Below, piece after piece: positions 44,137-56,104 of a stretch of DNA of 64,000 nt (its first letter is position 1; each line of letters begins with the position of its first letter). The notes beneath the pieces were generated by a model. The model saw nothing but the letters and a program-made list of their open reading frames with translations. It did no database searches and was not told where the DNA came from. Source of the DNA: Pelagicoccus sp. SDUM812003. Lineage in GTDB: Bacteria > Verrucomicrobiota > Verrucomicrobiia > Opitutales > Opitutaceae. Location: assembly GCF_031127815.1 (NCBI RefSeq), contig NZ_JARXHY010000012.1:62001-126000 (forward strand), written 5' to 3'. Made by a program: the position numbers and the translations under genes.

Positions 44137-45449
44137 TTTTGGAAGCTAAACTCCTTCTTCGTCTCGGCCTTCTTGACCGGTTTGTCGTGTTCCAGCTCGC
44201 GAGTGAGGACGCGGTATCCGCCAGTTATGATCTCTGCGCCCTCCTCGAGTCCCGATTTGATTTCGATGGAGCGGTTGTCCGCCAGACCGGTTTCCACGCG
44301 CACCAGTTTGGCCACGCCGTCCTGGAAGAGAAAGACCACCCGTTCCAGTCGATCCGCTCCTCGGGCTGCCCCTCCGAAGCGAGGGCCGTCCTCGCGGGCA
44401 TTTTCTCCGGCAGGCTCTCGATCTTCTTCTGCCTCGTTCGTTCCAGAGCCATTTTCACCCAACTGCTCGGCCACGACGTCTCTGGAACGCACGGTTACCG
44501 ATTGCAGGGGAACCTTCACCACGTCCTCAACGGTGGCGGTGCGGATGTCGGCGGTGGCCGTCATGCCGGGACGAATGCTCGAGTCCGGACTTTCCAGCCT
44601 CACCTTGACCAGAAACGTGGTCATCTGGTCGCTGTTTCCCCCGTTGCCTTCCTCGTTGGCGGAGTTGGCGATTTCGGTGACCACGCCGTCGAACTTCCTG
44701 TCGTTGAGCGCCTCGATCTCCACGCTCGCCTTGTCGCCGATCTTGACCTGCGTGATGTCGGTCTCGCTCACCTCGACGCGCACTTCCATCTGTGAGAGGT
44801 CGGCCACGCGCAGGATTTCCGTGCCCTCGAACTGTCCGGTGCCCACGACGCGGTCGCCGAGCTCCGAACTGAGAACGGTGATGGTGCCGGCGATCGGGGC
44901 GAAGGTGGTGGCTTTGGCCAGGGAGTCCTTCGCTTCCTTGAGCGACATTTCCTGCTGTTCGATGCGGGATTGCGTCGCTCGGTAGGAGGCCTTGGCCACT
45001 TCGAGCGCGGTTTCCGCTTCATCGATCTGCTCCAGGGTGGCGTAGCCCTTGTCGTAGAGATTCTTCAGGCGCTTCAGGTCCAGCTCCGACTGCAGCATGC
45101 GGGCCCTGGCTTCCTCGGAATTGGCCTGCGTGGCTCGCAAGGCGGCTTCCTGCTGAAGCACCTGAGCCTCTAGGGTGTCCGGATTGACGCGAACCAGAAG
45201 GTCGCCCTTTTCCACTTTCTGGCCGTCCTTCACCGGCAGCTCCACGATTTCGCCGCCGACTTCGGAGGAAATCTTAACTTCCACCTCCGGGTAGATCTTG
45301 CCCGTCGCGGTGACCGTCGCCGTGATGTCACCGCGCTGGGCTTTGCCGACGGTGACCTCGGTGACGGTGTCGCCTTTCTTGAACTTGCTCACGGCGAAGA
45401 GAGCGACGCCGATGACGACGATTGCGGTGATCCAATAACGTTTTTTCAT
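44133..45449 (-). CDS. Periplasmic adaptor of an ABC efflux system (MacA/HlyD family)
   Basis: The 438-residue protein has an N-terminal membrane anchor ([19 protein letters not shown]). A lipoyl half-motif, coiled-coil hairpin (about 85-190, [20 protein letters not shown]), second lipoyl half and beta-barrel follow. An Asn/Glu/Arg-rich insert near residues 325-360 is unusual for the family. It bridges the inner-membrane permeases to TolC. A 27-base gap separates it from the tolC-type gene upstream. Confidence 0.92.
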   Translation of the reverse strand: MKKRYWITAIVVIGVALFAVSKFKKGDTVTEVTVGKAQRGDITATVTATGKIYPEVEVKISSEVGGEIVELPVKDGQKVEKGDLLVRVNPDTLEAQVLQQEAALRATQANSEEARARMLQSELDLKRLKNLYDKGYATLEQIDEAETALEVAKASYRATQSRIEQQEMSLKEAKDSLAKATTFAPIAGTITVLSSELGDRVVGTGQFEGTEILRVADLSQMEVRVEVSETDITQVKIGDKASVEIEALNDRKFDGVVTEIANSANEEGNGGNSDQMTTFLVKVRLESPDSSIRPGMTATADIRTATVEDVVKVPLQSVTVRSRDVVAEQLGENGSGTNEAEEDREPAGENAREDGPRFGGAARGADRLERVVFLFQDGVAKLVRVETGLADNRSIEIKSGLEEGAEIITGGYRVLTRELEHDKPVKKAETKKEFSFQK

Positions 45450-45476
45450 GAGGACAAGGAAAGGGGTTGAAGGGGA

Positions 45477-47030
45477 TCAAGGCTCGATGGGGAGGTCCGC
45501 ATCGTCCTCGAGGGGAACGTTCCAATCGATGCCATGGCGTTCCAGTATGGTGCCTTCCACTCGGGCGAGGGTGATGTCGGATTCGATGGCTTCCAATCTG
45601 GCGTCGAGGAGCGAAAGCTTGGCTTGGTCGAGGTCCCTCTGGGCTTCCAGGAGGGTGCGAAAGGTGGAAAGGCCTTCGTCGTATTTTCCGCGCTCCTGCT
45701 CGTAGGTGGCCTGCTGGAGCTCCACCACCAGCTCCGCGGCGTACAGCCGCTCGGCGCTGGCCAGTCGATCTCGCCAGGCGCTGCGGGCGCTGCGCAAAAG
45801 GTTCTGTCGGATTTCCGCCAGCTGGATTTCGCCTTGCTCGATGCGCCATTCGGTCTGCTTGAGGGTCGCTTTGGCGGAGCGTTGCCCCCATGGGAGGGTG
45901 AAGCTCAGGCGCATGCCCCAGTCGTCGCCACGGCGATCGAACGCTTCGCTGAAGGCGTCCTCTCCGCTTATGGGAGAGAGGCCGTTGTAGGAGCTGGACA
46001 AGGTTAGGTCGACCTGGGGACGGCGTTCGTTCTTGGCCAGTATGCGCTGCTGCTCCAGCTGCTCCAAGAGCTCCTCCTGAATGTCGGTGTCGAAATTTCG
46101 CTCGAGCGCGGTTTGCAGAAAGTCCTGGTAGCGTTCCTCCGGACGAGAGGCTTCGGGCAACTGGCTGACCGTGAGTTCCTGCTCGATGGCCAGTTGCTCG
46201 TCCAGGGCTCCGATAACGGCCAGCAGATCGTCGGTGGCATTTTTGATCTGCTGCTCCGCCACGATGATCTCCTCCTGGCGCTGAGCGAGGTTGGCTTGGG
46301 CTTGCAAGGTTTCGATCCGGGTGGCTAGACCGAGTCGTTGCCGTTCCTCGGACTCTTCGAGCAAGCTTTGGGAAAGCTCGAGATTGGACCGTCGTAGCTT
46401 CAGTCGCTGATAAGCGTATGCAAGTCTCCAATACGCGGTTTCGGTTTCCTGCAGGAGGTCGAACACTGCGCTTCGGGTTTGCAGGTCCGCCACGCGGGCT
46501 TGGGACTTGGCCCGGCGTACGCCCGCCAGATTGACGTTTTTTCCGAAGTCGCGCAGCAGCGGCTGGGTGTATTCGAGACTGAGTGACGCTCGTTCGCTGA
46601 GGCCGCCGCCTACGAGCTGATTGAGATCGGGATTGAAACTGGAGCCGTCGCTGCGCGAATGGCGGGCGCTCGCTGTGAGCTGGCCTCCGATAGCGACCCG
46701 TTTGGATACGCCAAGCGAGTAGGAGCGCGAGTCGGAAATGGTTTGACGCAGGTTGCCGTCTTCGTCGGTCCAGTCCAGGTCGCTCTGATTGAGCGACGCG
46801 TTGGAAAAGAGCGTCGGGTCGAAAGCGGCTTGTTGGGCTTCGATGGACGCTTCGGCGATATCCGGCTCCATTTTCTGGATACGAAGGCTTAGGTTGGCCG
46901 CGAGTCCTTGTTCGATCGCTTCTCTCAGCGAGAGATCGAGCGACGCGTCCTGGGCGGGGGCGGTGGTCGAAGTCGCGAGGGCGAAGAGGGAAAGGATCGA
47001 GGCGATGGGGAGGAAAGGGGAGCGTTTCAC
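45477..47030 (-). CDS. TolC-family outer-membrane efflux channel
   Basis: The 517-residue protein begins with a signal peptide (MKRSPFLPIASILSLFALAT). It carries two repeated outer-membrane efflux domains with long helices: SLREAIEQGLAANLSLRIQK, LNLAGVRRAKSQARVADLQ and RSAWRDRLASAERLYAAELV. It is first in a five-gene minus-strand operon with the adaptor, ATPase and two permeases, so it is the exit channel of this tripartite system. The C-terminal tail ends in acidic DDADLPIEP. Confidence 0.92.
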   Translation of the reverse strand: MKRSPFLPIASILSLFALATSTTAPAQDASLDLSLREAIEQGLAANLSLRIQKMEPDIAEASIEAQQAAFDPTLFSNASLNQSDLDWTDEDGNLRQTISDSRSYSLGVSKRVAIGGQLTASARHSRSDGSSFNPDLNQLVGGGLSERASLSLEYTQPLLRDFGKNVNLAGVRRAKSQARVADLQTRSAVFDLLQETETAYWRLAYAYQRLKLRRSNLELSQSLLEESEERQRLGLATRIETLQAQANLAQRQEEIIVAEQQIKNATDDLLAVIGALDEQLAIEQELTVSQLPEASRPEERYQDFLQTALERNFDTDIQEELLEQLEQQRILAKNERRPQVDLTLSSSYNGLSPISGEDAFSEAFDRRGDDWGMRLSFTLPWGQRSAKATLKQTEWRIEQGEIQLAEIRQNLLRSARSAWRDRLASAERLYAAELVVELQQATYEQERGKYDEGLSTFRTLLEAQRDLDQAKLSLLDARLEAIESDITLARVEGTILERHGIDWNVPLEDDADLPIEP

Positions 47031-47213
47031 TGGGACTTGAGAACGGGTGTAGGCAGTTTTGTTTCTACCGTTAGCGAAGTTCTACGTAGATCCTGCGAGA
47101 TCGGTTGCGATTAGTTCAACGTAATTTCGCGTCCGCCTTCTAGAAGTTACGTTTATTCTTTTCGGACAGTGGGAATTCCAGCGAAAGCGACGTGGTTTCC
47201 CTGGCCGCAGAAA

Positions 47214-48935
<1,722 letters not shown>

Positions 48936-48944
48936 GCCGCTCGC

Positions 48945-49799
48945 TCAGTTTTCCGTGTCGATGAAGACTCCGCATACTTCGCGGTATTCGCGAAGCAGCT
49001 CTTCCATGATGTAGTAGAGGCGGGTTTCGTTTAGACCGCTGTAGTCCCAGGCGGCTTCGGAGAACTCCGGCACGAAACGATCGCCGGCGCTGCCCAACCG
49101 CAGGGATTGCACGATGAAGTTGGCGATGTGGATGAGGCTGACGTCCTTGACTTCGTGGCGGGCCAGCACCGGCTTGGCGTGGTAGCGCACCAGTTCCACC
49201 ACCGAGGACGGGAGACGCCAGTGCCGCATGGCGGAGGCGCCCAGCTCGTTGCAATCGAAACCGAGCACAGCCTGCTCGATCTGGGAAAGCTGTCGCTGCT
49301 CCTTGGCGGCTCGATCGAGCACCCGCTGGTAGTCTTCCGGAAACGCGTGGATGGCCAACAGACGTCCGATCTTGTGAAACAGTCCTGCCAGCAGGAAGCG
49401 CTCGGTATTGGTCTGCCGGAGATCGAGGGCCATGATGCGGGCGCAGATGCCGACTGCGATGCAGTTTTTCCAGAATTCGCGGGCATCCAGCAGCGGGGAG
49501 GCCAAGCCGCTGAAGATGCTCGGCACGGATACGGCGAGGGCGATGTTCTTGAATTGCTGCAGTCCGATGACGCTCAAGGCGTCGGGAACGGTGGTCACGG
49601 TGACCGGGTAGCTGTAGAAGGAGCTGTTGGCCAACTTCAGCAGGCGGGAGGAAAGGGTGGCGTCGCTCTCCACCAGCCGGGCGATATCCTCGAAGGAGGA
49701 CTCCGGGTTTTCCACCGCATCCTCCAGCACTCGGTAGATGTGAGGCAGGTCGGGCACGCCGTTTGGATCGACGAACAGGTTCTTGATGCGAAGATTCAC
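48945..49799 (-). CDS. HDOD-domain signalling protein
   Basis: The 284-residue protein is an HDOD domain across about 15-215. IARLVESDATLSSRLLKLAN is the signature start, ALSVIGLQQFKNIALAVSV and RFLLAGLFHKIGRLLAIHAF follow. FHKIGR keeps only part of the HD motif (His, but no adjacent Asp), consistent with HDOD proteins, which are non-catalytic signalling modules. The C-terminal 70 residues are unassigned. It starts with a GTG at 49799 that overlaps the stop of the small upstream gene (TCGTGAATC), and is followed by the hybrid kinase. Confidence 0.88.
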   Translation of the reverse strand: MNLRIKNLFVDPNGVPDLPHIYRVLEDAVENPESSFEDIARLVESDATLSSRLLKLANSSFYSYPVTVTTVPDALSVIGLQQFKNIALAVSVPSIFSGLASPLLDAREFWKNCIAVGICARIMALDLRQTNTERFLLAGLFHKIGRLLAIHAFPEDYQRVLDRAAKEQRQLSQIEQAVLGFDCNELGASAMRHWRLPSSVVELVRYHAKPVLARHEVKDVSLIHIANFIVQSLRLGSAGDRFVPEFSEAAWDYSGLNETRLYYIMEELLREYREVCGVFIDTEN

Positions 49800-50143
49800 G
49801 ATTCGGCAGACGGGGAATGGGTGGATTTGGCCGCTTGCAGCACGCTGACCTTCTTGATGATCTGCACGGCGGGATGGGACGACTTTGCGAGGCGGTAGCG
49901 CTCGTCGACCTCCGCCTGTACCTTGCGCACCACGCTCTGCGAGAACTGGCTCAGGTCGAATTGATCGTCGTCGCCGTTTTCTCCCTCGATGCGAACGGAT
50001 TCCACTCCCCACATCATGAGGATCTCGATCTGCCGCTCGCTGAGTTCCGCGCCCGTGGAAAACAGGATCTTGCCGTCCAGGTTGTAGACGTCTGCCGCGA
50101 GTTTCATTCCGGCTTCAAGATCGTGGGTCGATTTGTGCGACAT
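49796..50143 (-). CDS. Small protein upstream of the HDOD gene
   Basis: The 115-residue protein resembles a region found at the N-terminus of HD-GYP proteins and their relatives: LEAGMKLAADVYNLDGKILF followed by LSERQIEILMMWGVESVRIE. In those proteins the motif precedes the catalytic domain. Here it is separate and overlaps the HDOD gene. The middle is acidic (ENGDDDQFDLSQF), and the C-terminus is a basic helix. It leads the operon with the HDOD protein and hybrid kinase. The function is inferred only from this context. Confidence 0.75.
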   Translation of the reverse strand: MSHKSTHDLEAGMKLAADVYNLDGKILFSTGAELSERQIEILMMWGVESVRIEGENGDDDQFDLSQFSQSVVRKVQAEVDERYRLAKSSHPAVQIIKKVSVLQAAKSTHSPSAES

Positions 50144-50362
50144 GGTTTTATGCAGAGACTTTGGGGAGTCGGGCGGGGCGCGATTCGTGGCGGAGCGGGC
50201 GCCATGCGCAGCCCGAGAAGACTCGAACGCTAGCTAAGACGATTCGAGATTCAAGGCACGATATGCTGAACGCTACTGAAAAATAGCTTAGAAGGCGGTC
50301 GCTCGCCTGTATCGGAGACTTGGGTACGCGGGAAGAGGTTCCTCACCCCTTGCATGTTCTCC

Positions 50363-52255
50363 CTAGGCGGAGATGTTGCTTTTCCACATTCGCGGAGGAA
50401 TCATGGCCATGAGGATCAAGAGCATCTGCGAGCCGACGAAGGCGATCAGGGCGACAAAGGCCTCGCTCATGAAACCGTAGGAGTGCAGGCCGATGCCAAG
50501 CATGTTGGTCCCCATCCACGACCAGCTGGTGACCACGTTTCCGAAGACCGCCATGGCCATCAGGCCTCTGGTCTTGATGAATCCTCCCCAGCGCGCGTGC
50601 AGGATCAGAGCGTTCCAAAGCACGAGCAGGATGGCTCCGTTCTCCTTCGGGTCCCACCCCCAGAAGCGTCCCCAGGACTGGTCGGCCCAAATGCCTCCCA
50701 GAATGGTGCCCACGAAGCTGAACAGTGTGGAAAAGCAGACGATGCCGTAGACCATGCTCTTGAGCGACTTCTCGGCGCTCTTGTCGATCTTGGTGGTGAA
50801 AAGCCCCAGCAGAATGAAGACGATGGCCAGGAAACCGGAGAGGAAGGTCGACGCGTAGCCAAGAGTGATGATGATCACATGGGTCGACAGCCAGAAATTG
50901 GAGTCCAGCACGGCCCGCATCATCTCCAGGGTATCGCCATCGTCCCCGAGGTGGTGCGCCACGATGAGCGATGAAAATCCGACCATCGCGGCCACGAAGT
51001 TGCCGATGCCGTTCTTGTTGAGCTTTTCCAGCAGCAGGGCCAGGAAGACCGCCCCCCAGCCAACGAAGATGGCCGAGGAGTAGAGGTTGATCACCGGCGC
51101 GTAGCCGATGATGTAGATGCGGTAGAGGATGCCGGATGAATGAATGAGCAGGGCGACCGCAGTGGTCCAGAACGCGGCATGGTTGAGCGGCTCCTGCCAG
51201 CGTATCCACGAAACGATGACCAGCAGGAAAGTCATGACGTACCCGACCATCGAGACGTAGAAAGGGGACAGGTAGTTGAACTGCTGCTCTGCCTTCGACT
51301 TGCCAAACGCTTCCGGTGACACGGCGGCGATAGCGGTGTGCAGCTCCTGCACCGCCTGGTTGAACGTATCAGGATCGTCCTGACGGTATGCGTCTACGAT
51401 GCGGGCGTACTGGCGGGAGATCTCGCTCGGCTCGCCGTTGCGACTGATTTCCGCGAGCACGTGAGCGGCCTTTTCCCATTTCAGGTCCCCGCCTGCGCTT
51501 TCCTGAGGGTGGGTGAAGAAGTAGGCGTCGGATTCGAAGCGCTGGTAGGTCGCTCCAAACGACATCATTTGGGCCAGGGCCTGCTCGTTGAAAGCTTCGC
51601 CTCGTTCGCGGTTCTCGAAAGCTTCCATGCCCAGCGGCACTAGCGAGCTCAGCGCTTCCTGCTCCTCCACGAAGCTGGGCATTTCCCCATGGTGGATCGA
51701 GGCGCTCAATCGGTTGAACTTCACCATGTTGTTCGCCAAGTCGATGGCGGCGCTCTGATAGCGGGTGCGAAGCTTGGAATCGATCTCCGAGGCGGCGACG
51801 GCGTCCTTGCTGATCTTTTCGTAGAACGGACGCAGCTCCATGAAGGAGTAGTAGAACTGGCTGCTGCCCTTGCCGAAGAGCATCGCCTGGATCGCCGAGC
51901 GCTGCTCGCCCTCAGCCACTTTCTTGGCCGGGAGGATCGAGCGCAAGGTATCGTCGTAGATGCGGAAGACGGGGCGCTGGGCCGCGTCGAGAGGGGAAAA
52001 CATCAACTCCGAGAGCCATTCAATCGCTTGGTGCCGGGTCTTGTCCTGGTAGGTGGCGGTGCGTTTTCCGTTCATCGCGAGAAGCGAGTTGCGGGCCACT
52101 GAATCCAGTGGCTGGATACGCCCGTTGAGCACCACGGGGGTCCGGCCGAACAGGTCGAGATCGAACTCCGTGTCCGGAGTCTGTCTCTGGTAGTTGCTGT
52201 AGACGGTGTACAGCAGCAGAGTGATGGAAAAGATGGTGACTAGGCGGCGTTTCAT
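50363..52255 (-). CDS. ccsA: Cytochrome c biogenesis protein CcsA/ResC family (system II)
   Basis: The 630-residue protein has an N-terminal membrane segment, a long periplasmic insert (about 25-335) that is larger than usual for CcsA, and eight C-terminal segments. The WWD heme-handling motif is WGRFWGWDPKENGAI, and the conserved histidines are in STHVIIITLGYAS and LHARWGGFIKTRG. It carries heme to the outside and attaches it to apocytochromes with ResB. Its ATG overlaps the ResB stop by four bases. Confidence 0.9.
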   Translation of the reverse strand: MKRRLVTIFSITLLLYTVYSNYQRQTPDTEFDLDLFGRTPVVLNGRIQPLDSVARNSLLAMNGKRTATYQDKTRHQAIEWLSELMFSPLDAAQRPVFRIYDDTLRSILPAKKVAEGEQRSAIQAMLFGKGSSQFYYSFMELRPFYEKISKDAVAASEIDSKLRTRYQSAAIDLANNMVKFNRLSASIHHGEMPSFVEEQEALSSLVPLGMEAFENRERGEAFNEQALAQMMSFGATYQRFESDAYFFTHPQESAGGDLKWEKAAHVLAEISRNGEPSEISRQYARIVDAYRQDDPDTFNQAVQELHTAIAAVSPEAFGKSKAEQQFNYLSPFYVSMVGYVMTFLLVIVSWIRWQEPLNHAAFWTTAVALLIHSSGILYRIYIIGYAPVINLYSSAIFVGWGAVFLALLLEKLNKNGIGNFVAAMVGFSSLIVAHHLGDDGDTLEMMRAVLDSNFWLSTHVIIITLGYASTFLSGFLAIVFILLGLFTTKIDKSAEKSLKSMVYGIVCFSTLFSFVGTILGGIWADQSWGRFWGWDPKENGAILLVLWNALILHARWGGFIKTRGLMAMAVFGNVVTSWSWMGTNMLGIGLHSYGFMSEAFVALIAFVGSQMLLILMAMIPPRMWKSNISA

Positions 52256-53421
52256 GCGGCTGCTTTCTTCTTTCTTCTATCGCTGTACCGGATCAGTGAA
52301 TACCCAAACTGGTACATGAGGCCTAGGGTTATGACGGTGCAGGAGATGTACGGCAGGCTTCGTCCTGGATTTCTCACTACTTGCAAGATCGAAGTCGTGT
52401 CGTCGTTCATGAAGCCTTGCTGATAGAAGGTCAGGTCGTCGTAGCGCAAGGGGTTGTTCATGTAGATGAGAAACTCCTGCTCCTGTCCGGTGCGATTGTC
52501 CTTGAGCAGAACGTCGCTGGAAAAGTTCTTGGGTATGTTGGTCCCGAGGTACCGATCGTGGCTAAAGTCGAGCAGCGTGATTTCGTAAGGCACGTACTCG
52601 CGCTTGCGACGCACCTGCATCATGTAGTCCCGGCCTTCGTAGCTGAAGCTCTGCGGCGGCATGAATTCGCGGGCCAGCCAGGTGCCGATGACCTCGGATT
52701 CGCGCTGTTCGGTCGCCTTGGCGAAGAGCGTCACGAGCGCGGAGGGAATGTTTCTCTCGTCGGTCTTGCCCGTCTTGGGGATCTCGATCGCCACGTGGGA
52801 GAGGCCGATGCCTTTGTTGGCCAGTTTCATGGAGTTGGTAGGAAAGCTGCCGCGCCGCTGCAGGGCGGAATTGGGGAGGAACTCCTCGATGCTGACGTAG
52901 AAGGGAAGCTCTTCCACATTGATCTGCTGCTCGCGCTTCATCATCTCTTCCGGGATGGCGTAGACGCGGTCCTTTTCCGGATCGGTGGTGTCGATCAAGG
53001 CCAGCTCCGAGTAGCGGAAGCTCTCGGTGTAGCGAGCGGTCTCGCCTTCGTCGATGGTCATGCTGGCCTCCTCCTGAAAAACGCTGGAAATGAATTCGCC
53101 GATCAGCAGGAGAATGACGCCGAGGTGGATCATCCAGATGCCTAGCTTGCGGCGGTTGAAGGTGAAACGCGTGAAGGTGACGGTGACGATGTTGATCAGA
53201 AAAGCGAATCCGATCAAATAGCCCCCGGGCATGTAGGGAACGGAGATTCCCAGAGAATCGATGTAGCGATAGACGAAGACGGAGTAGAAATACTTTTCCG
53301 TAGCCCCGTGGATGCCCAGGTTGGCCTGGTCCAAGGTGCCGAAAAAGATGAGCACGATGGATAGCGAAAGGCAGAGGATCGTCAGCTCTAGCGACGAGAG
53401 AAACTTAAGGATCGGCTTCAT
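52252..53421 (-). CDS. resB: ResB-like cytochrome c biogenesis protein (system II)
   Basis: The 389-residue protein has membrane segments near 10-30 (SLELTILCLSLSIVLIFFGT), 68-85, 95-112, and one at the C-terminus (YISCTVITLGLMYQFGYSLI), with a large periplasmic domain between. LGTLDQANLG-type wording (GTLDQANLGIHGATEKYF) and YDDLTFYQQGF are typical of ResB/Ccs1. It partners CcsA. The lipoprotein gene upstream stops 34 bases before. Confidence 0.88.
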   Translation of the reverse strand: MKPILKFLSSLELTILCLSLSIVLIFFGTLDQANLGIHGATEKYFYSVFVYRYIDSLGISVPYMPGGYLIGFAFLINIVTVTFTRFTFNRRKLGIWMIHLGVILLLIGEFISSVFQEEASMTIDEGETARYTESFRYSELALIDTTDPEKDRVYAIPEEMMKREQQINVEELPFYVSIEEFLPNSALQRRGSFPTNSMKLANKGIGLSHVAIEIPKTGKTDERNIPSALVTLFAKATEQRESEVIGTWLAREFMPPQSFSYEGRDYMMQVRRKREYVPYEITLLDFSHDRYLGTNIPKNFSSDVLLKDNRTGQEQEFLIYMNNPLRYDDLTFYQQGFMNDDTTSILQVVRNPGRSLPYISCTVITLGLMYQFGYSLIRYSDRRKKKAAA

Positions 53422-53455
53422 GTTGTGATGTTCGGGAGCGATCAGCCGGAGCGGC

Positions 53456-54526
53456 TTACGGGTGATTGTGCTCGAAGGTCACGCTTTCGAGCAGGGCGCG
53501 GAATTTGTTGCGCTGCGTTTCTAGGAGCAATGCGTCGCCCCGAAGCTTGAAGAACCACGAGCGGCCGCCGTGTTCCAGGATGGCGACCAGGATGCGCTGG
53601 TCTCCCTCCGAGCGCTGGCCCTCGGCGCTCGATTTCAAATCGAAGCTCCTGAATTTCAATCCGTTGGCGGACGTGAAGGTCGTCATCGCCCCGGTGACCT
53701 GATCGGGACTCCAAGGCTCCAGTCCGATCTGGCGACGCCATCGGTTCACGTTGGCGGTAAGACCGCCGGTGTCGCCCGGGAAGGAGGTGATTGCGAAATC
53801 GGCCGGAGGCAGGCCTTCCTTTTCGATCTTGTAGCTGGCGATGCGAAGGGAGGATCCTTCCGATTCGACCCAGCCCTTGGGCGCGGTGAAATGGACATGG
53901 TCCGACTCGCTCATGTCGGGCTCCGCGGCCCCGGCCGCCATCTCCGGCTCGTCGAGTTGCAAGCCGCGCATCATCTCGTCGAATGCCGGGATCTGGCTTT
54001 CGACCGCTTGCGACGGGCCCGTCATTTTGAAGAACCAGCTCTGCCCTCCGTACATCAGCACAGCGGCGTAGATGCGCGTCGCCTGGGAATCGTCGGAGTC
54101 GCCGCTCAGGTCGACCACCACATAGCTCTCGCCGCTTGGGAGCTCGCGCTGATTCAGCAGTTCGATGAGCTGCGCTTGGTCAACCGTTTCCAGCTCCGCC
54201 TGGCCGAGCCAACGATTCACGTTCGCCAGCAGTCCGCCGGTGCTGCCCGGAAAGGAGGAGACGGTGATTTCGACTGGTTCGCCATCCTCCTGCTGAAAAA
54301 GGTAGTTTCCCTTGCGAAACGGGGTCGGCGGCAGCTCCTGCCACTGCTCGGCCTTTTGCCAAAGCACGTTGCCGCTCGGCGCTTGCGGGATCACACCGGA
54401 TACGCCCACTGGGTCGACGTCCTCCTTCGGAGCGTCGTAAACGCGCACTTCCTCGCGACAACCGCTGGAAGCGAGCAGGACGAACAGTAGAACTGGCAGG
54501 ACAGGACGGAATCGGCGTTCAATCAT
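53456..54526 (-). CDS. Lipoprotein with two repeated domains, first in the cytochrome c biogenesis operon
   Basis: The 356-residue protein, from the ATG at 54526, has a signal peptide ending at the lipobox LLASSGC. Two homologous units of about 140 residues follow. Each has a TPFRKGNYLF or APKGWVES entry, the phrase SSFPGSTGGLLANVNRWLGQ or TSFPGDTGGLTANVNRWRRQ, and a YGGQSWFFKMTG or HGGRSWFFKLRG end. I recognise no named family. The domain is a tandem duplication, and the gene lies directly before resB and ccsA, so it may assist cytochrome c maturation or oxidase assembly. Confidence 0.75.
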   Translation of the reverse strand: MIERRFRPVLPVLLFVLLASSGCREEVRVYDAPKEDVDPVGVSGVIPQAPSGNVLWQKAEQWQELPPTPFRKGNYLFQQEDGEPVEITVSSFPGSTGGLLANVNRWLGQAELETVDQAQLIELLNQRELPSGESYVVVDLSGDSDDSQATRIYAAVLMYGGQSWFFKMTGPSQAVESQIPAFDEMMRGLQLDEPEMAAGAAEPDMSESDHVHFTAPKGWVESEGSSLRIASYKIEKEGLPPADFAITSFPGDTGGLTANVNRWRRQIGLEPWSPDQVTGAMTTFTSANGLKFRSFDLKSSAEGQRSEGDQRILVAILEHGGRSWFFKLRGDALLLETQRNKFRALLESVTFEHNHP

Positions 54527-54692
54527 TTGATTTTTGAGGACATAAGTATCTCTAAACGGATAAATCAAGCAGGACCGGACGTAATCGGCCCAGATGAATC
54601 TGGCTAATGGTTGGCATAAGGCGGACGCATCCGAGTCGGCTCGAAAGGGAAGGGTTGCCTTGAAAGCCTGGTTGCGTTGAAGGTTTTCGCGA

Positions 54693-55871
54693 ATGGCAAA
54701 AAAAGCGTCTTCTCTTGATAGAATTCTCGGACGGATCGAATCGCTCGACGCGATCAACTTGACCAACCTCGCCCAGAAGCTTGCCCGCGAACGCGACTAC
54801 CTGGAGACGATTTTCAACACCGCTCTGGAGGGGATCCTAGTGGTGGACCAGGATGGCGTGATCGAATACGCCAACGAATCCAGCTTGCGGCTGATCGGCT
54901 TGCAGGAGAGCGAGTTGGGTTCTGCGGTCCTGTGGCGGCTCATCCCCGGTCTTCGGAGTTCGCTTGGCATGCTTGACGGCGAGATGCTGCAGGACTCCAT
55001 CAGCTCGCGCGAGCTGGAGATCACCTATCCCGAAAAGCGATACATTCGCATCTACATTCTTCCGTTCAAGGAGCCGATCGATGTGGAGGCGGAGGAGAAG
55101 CAGTTCGTGGTGATCCTTTCCGATATCACGAGCGAGAAGATCAGCAAGGAAGAGACCATCGAGTCGGAAAAGATCGCCTCCATCCTGCTTCTGGCGGCGG
55201 GCGTCGCCCATGAGCTCGGCAATCCGCTCAACTCGCTCACCATTCATCTGCAGCTTTTGAAGCGGCAGCTGGACAGGCTCGATGTTTCCACCCCGACTTC
55301 GGAGAAGATGCAGGATTCGCTAGAGGTCTGCCGGGGGGAGGTGGAGCGGTTGGATGGCATCATCAAGAACTTTCTGGAAGCGATCCGCCCGCAAAAGCCA
55401 GATTTCCAGGTGCTGAACCTGCACTCCATCCTAGAGGAGGTGTTGCAGTTCGTGGGCTCCGAATTGAACGATCGCGGCATCGCGGTGGAAGTGGAGGTCG
55501 AGTCCGCGCCGCCCATCGTGCGGGCCGACAAGAACCAGATGAAGCAGGTCTTTTTCAACCTGATCAAGAACGCCATGGAGGCCATGAAACCCGGCGGATG
55601 CCTGCGGGTGAAAACCAGGGACGACGAGGAGCGCATCTATCTGCAGTTCGGGGATTCCGGCACCGGAATAAAGCAGTCGGAGCTGTCCCGGGTATTCGAG
55701 CCGTACCACACCACCAAAAAGGGCGGCTCCGGTCTCGGCCTCATGATCGTGCAGCGCATCATGCGCGAACACGGAGGCCTAGTCGGCATCGACAGCCAGG
55801 AAGGCGTGGGCACGGTCGTCACCCTGGAGTTTCCGAAACGAAACCGCCAGGTGCGCATGCTGGAAGGTTAG
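54693..55871 (+). CDS. Cytoplasmic PAS-domain sensor histidine kinase (NtrB-like)
   Basis: The 392-residue soluble kinase has a PAS domain at about 35-145 ([20 protein letters not shown]). The HisKA box is [20 protein letters not shown] with His173. The ATPase domain contains [26 protein letters not shown] and [16 protein letters not shown]. The [11 protein letters not shown] variant is common in NtrB/AtoS-type kinases. A sigma-54-dependent regulator follows 233 bases downstream, so they probably form a two-component pair. Confidence 0.92.
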   Translation: MAKKASSLDRILGRIESLDAINLTNLAQKLARERDYLETIFNTALEGILVVDQDGVIEYANESSLRLIGLQESELGSAVLWRLIPGLRSSLGMLDGEMLQDSISSRELEITYPEKRYIRIYILPFKEPIDVEAEEKQFVVILSDITSEKISKEETIESEKIASILLLAAGVAHELGNPLNSLTIHLQLLKRQLDRLDVSTPTSEKMQDSLEVCRGEVERLDGIIKNFLEAIRPQKPDFQVLNLHSILEEVLQFVGSELNDRGIAVEVEVESAPPIVRADKNQMKQVFFNLIKNAMEAMKPGGCLRVKTRDDEERIYLQFGDSGTGIKQSELSRVFEPYHTTKKGGSGLGLMIVQRIMREHGGLVGIDSQEGVGTVVTLEFPKRNRQVRMLEG

Positions 55872-55974
55872 GTCCACGCCGCCAGCCCCACCTTGCCGTA
55901 TCGAACCCTTTTCTAATAGAGCAAGGACCGCCCCCGCGCGTCGCCACGCACCCGCGCCCGCCCGCCGACTCGTT

Positions 55975-56014
55975 TTGTCGTGTATGACTACAACGTTGTA
56001 GGCTTACGCGACAA
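55975..56014. repeat. 40-base imperfect palindrome between kinase and regulator genes
   Basis: The perfect 14-base core CTACAACGTTGTAG (55988-56001) is flanked by TTGTCG (55975-55980) and CGACAA (56009-56014), with mostly pairing bases between. It lies 103 bases after the kinase stop and 90 bases before the regulator start. It could be an operator or a hairpin. No T run follows, so it is not a standard terminator. Confidence 0.6.
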
Positions 56015-56104
56015 GGGAGGGGAGCGGGGCATGATTCTTTCGATGAATAAGTGAGACAAAACATCTCACTTGACCTGCAAGTTCCTGTATTCTAGGCATG
56101 CAGC

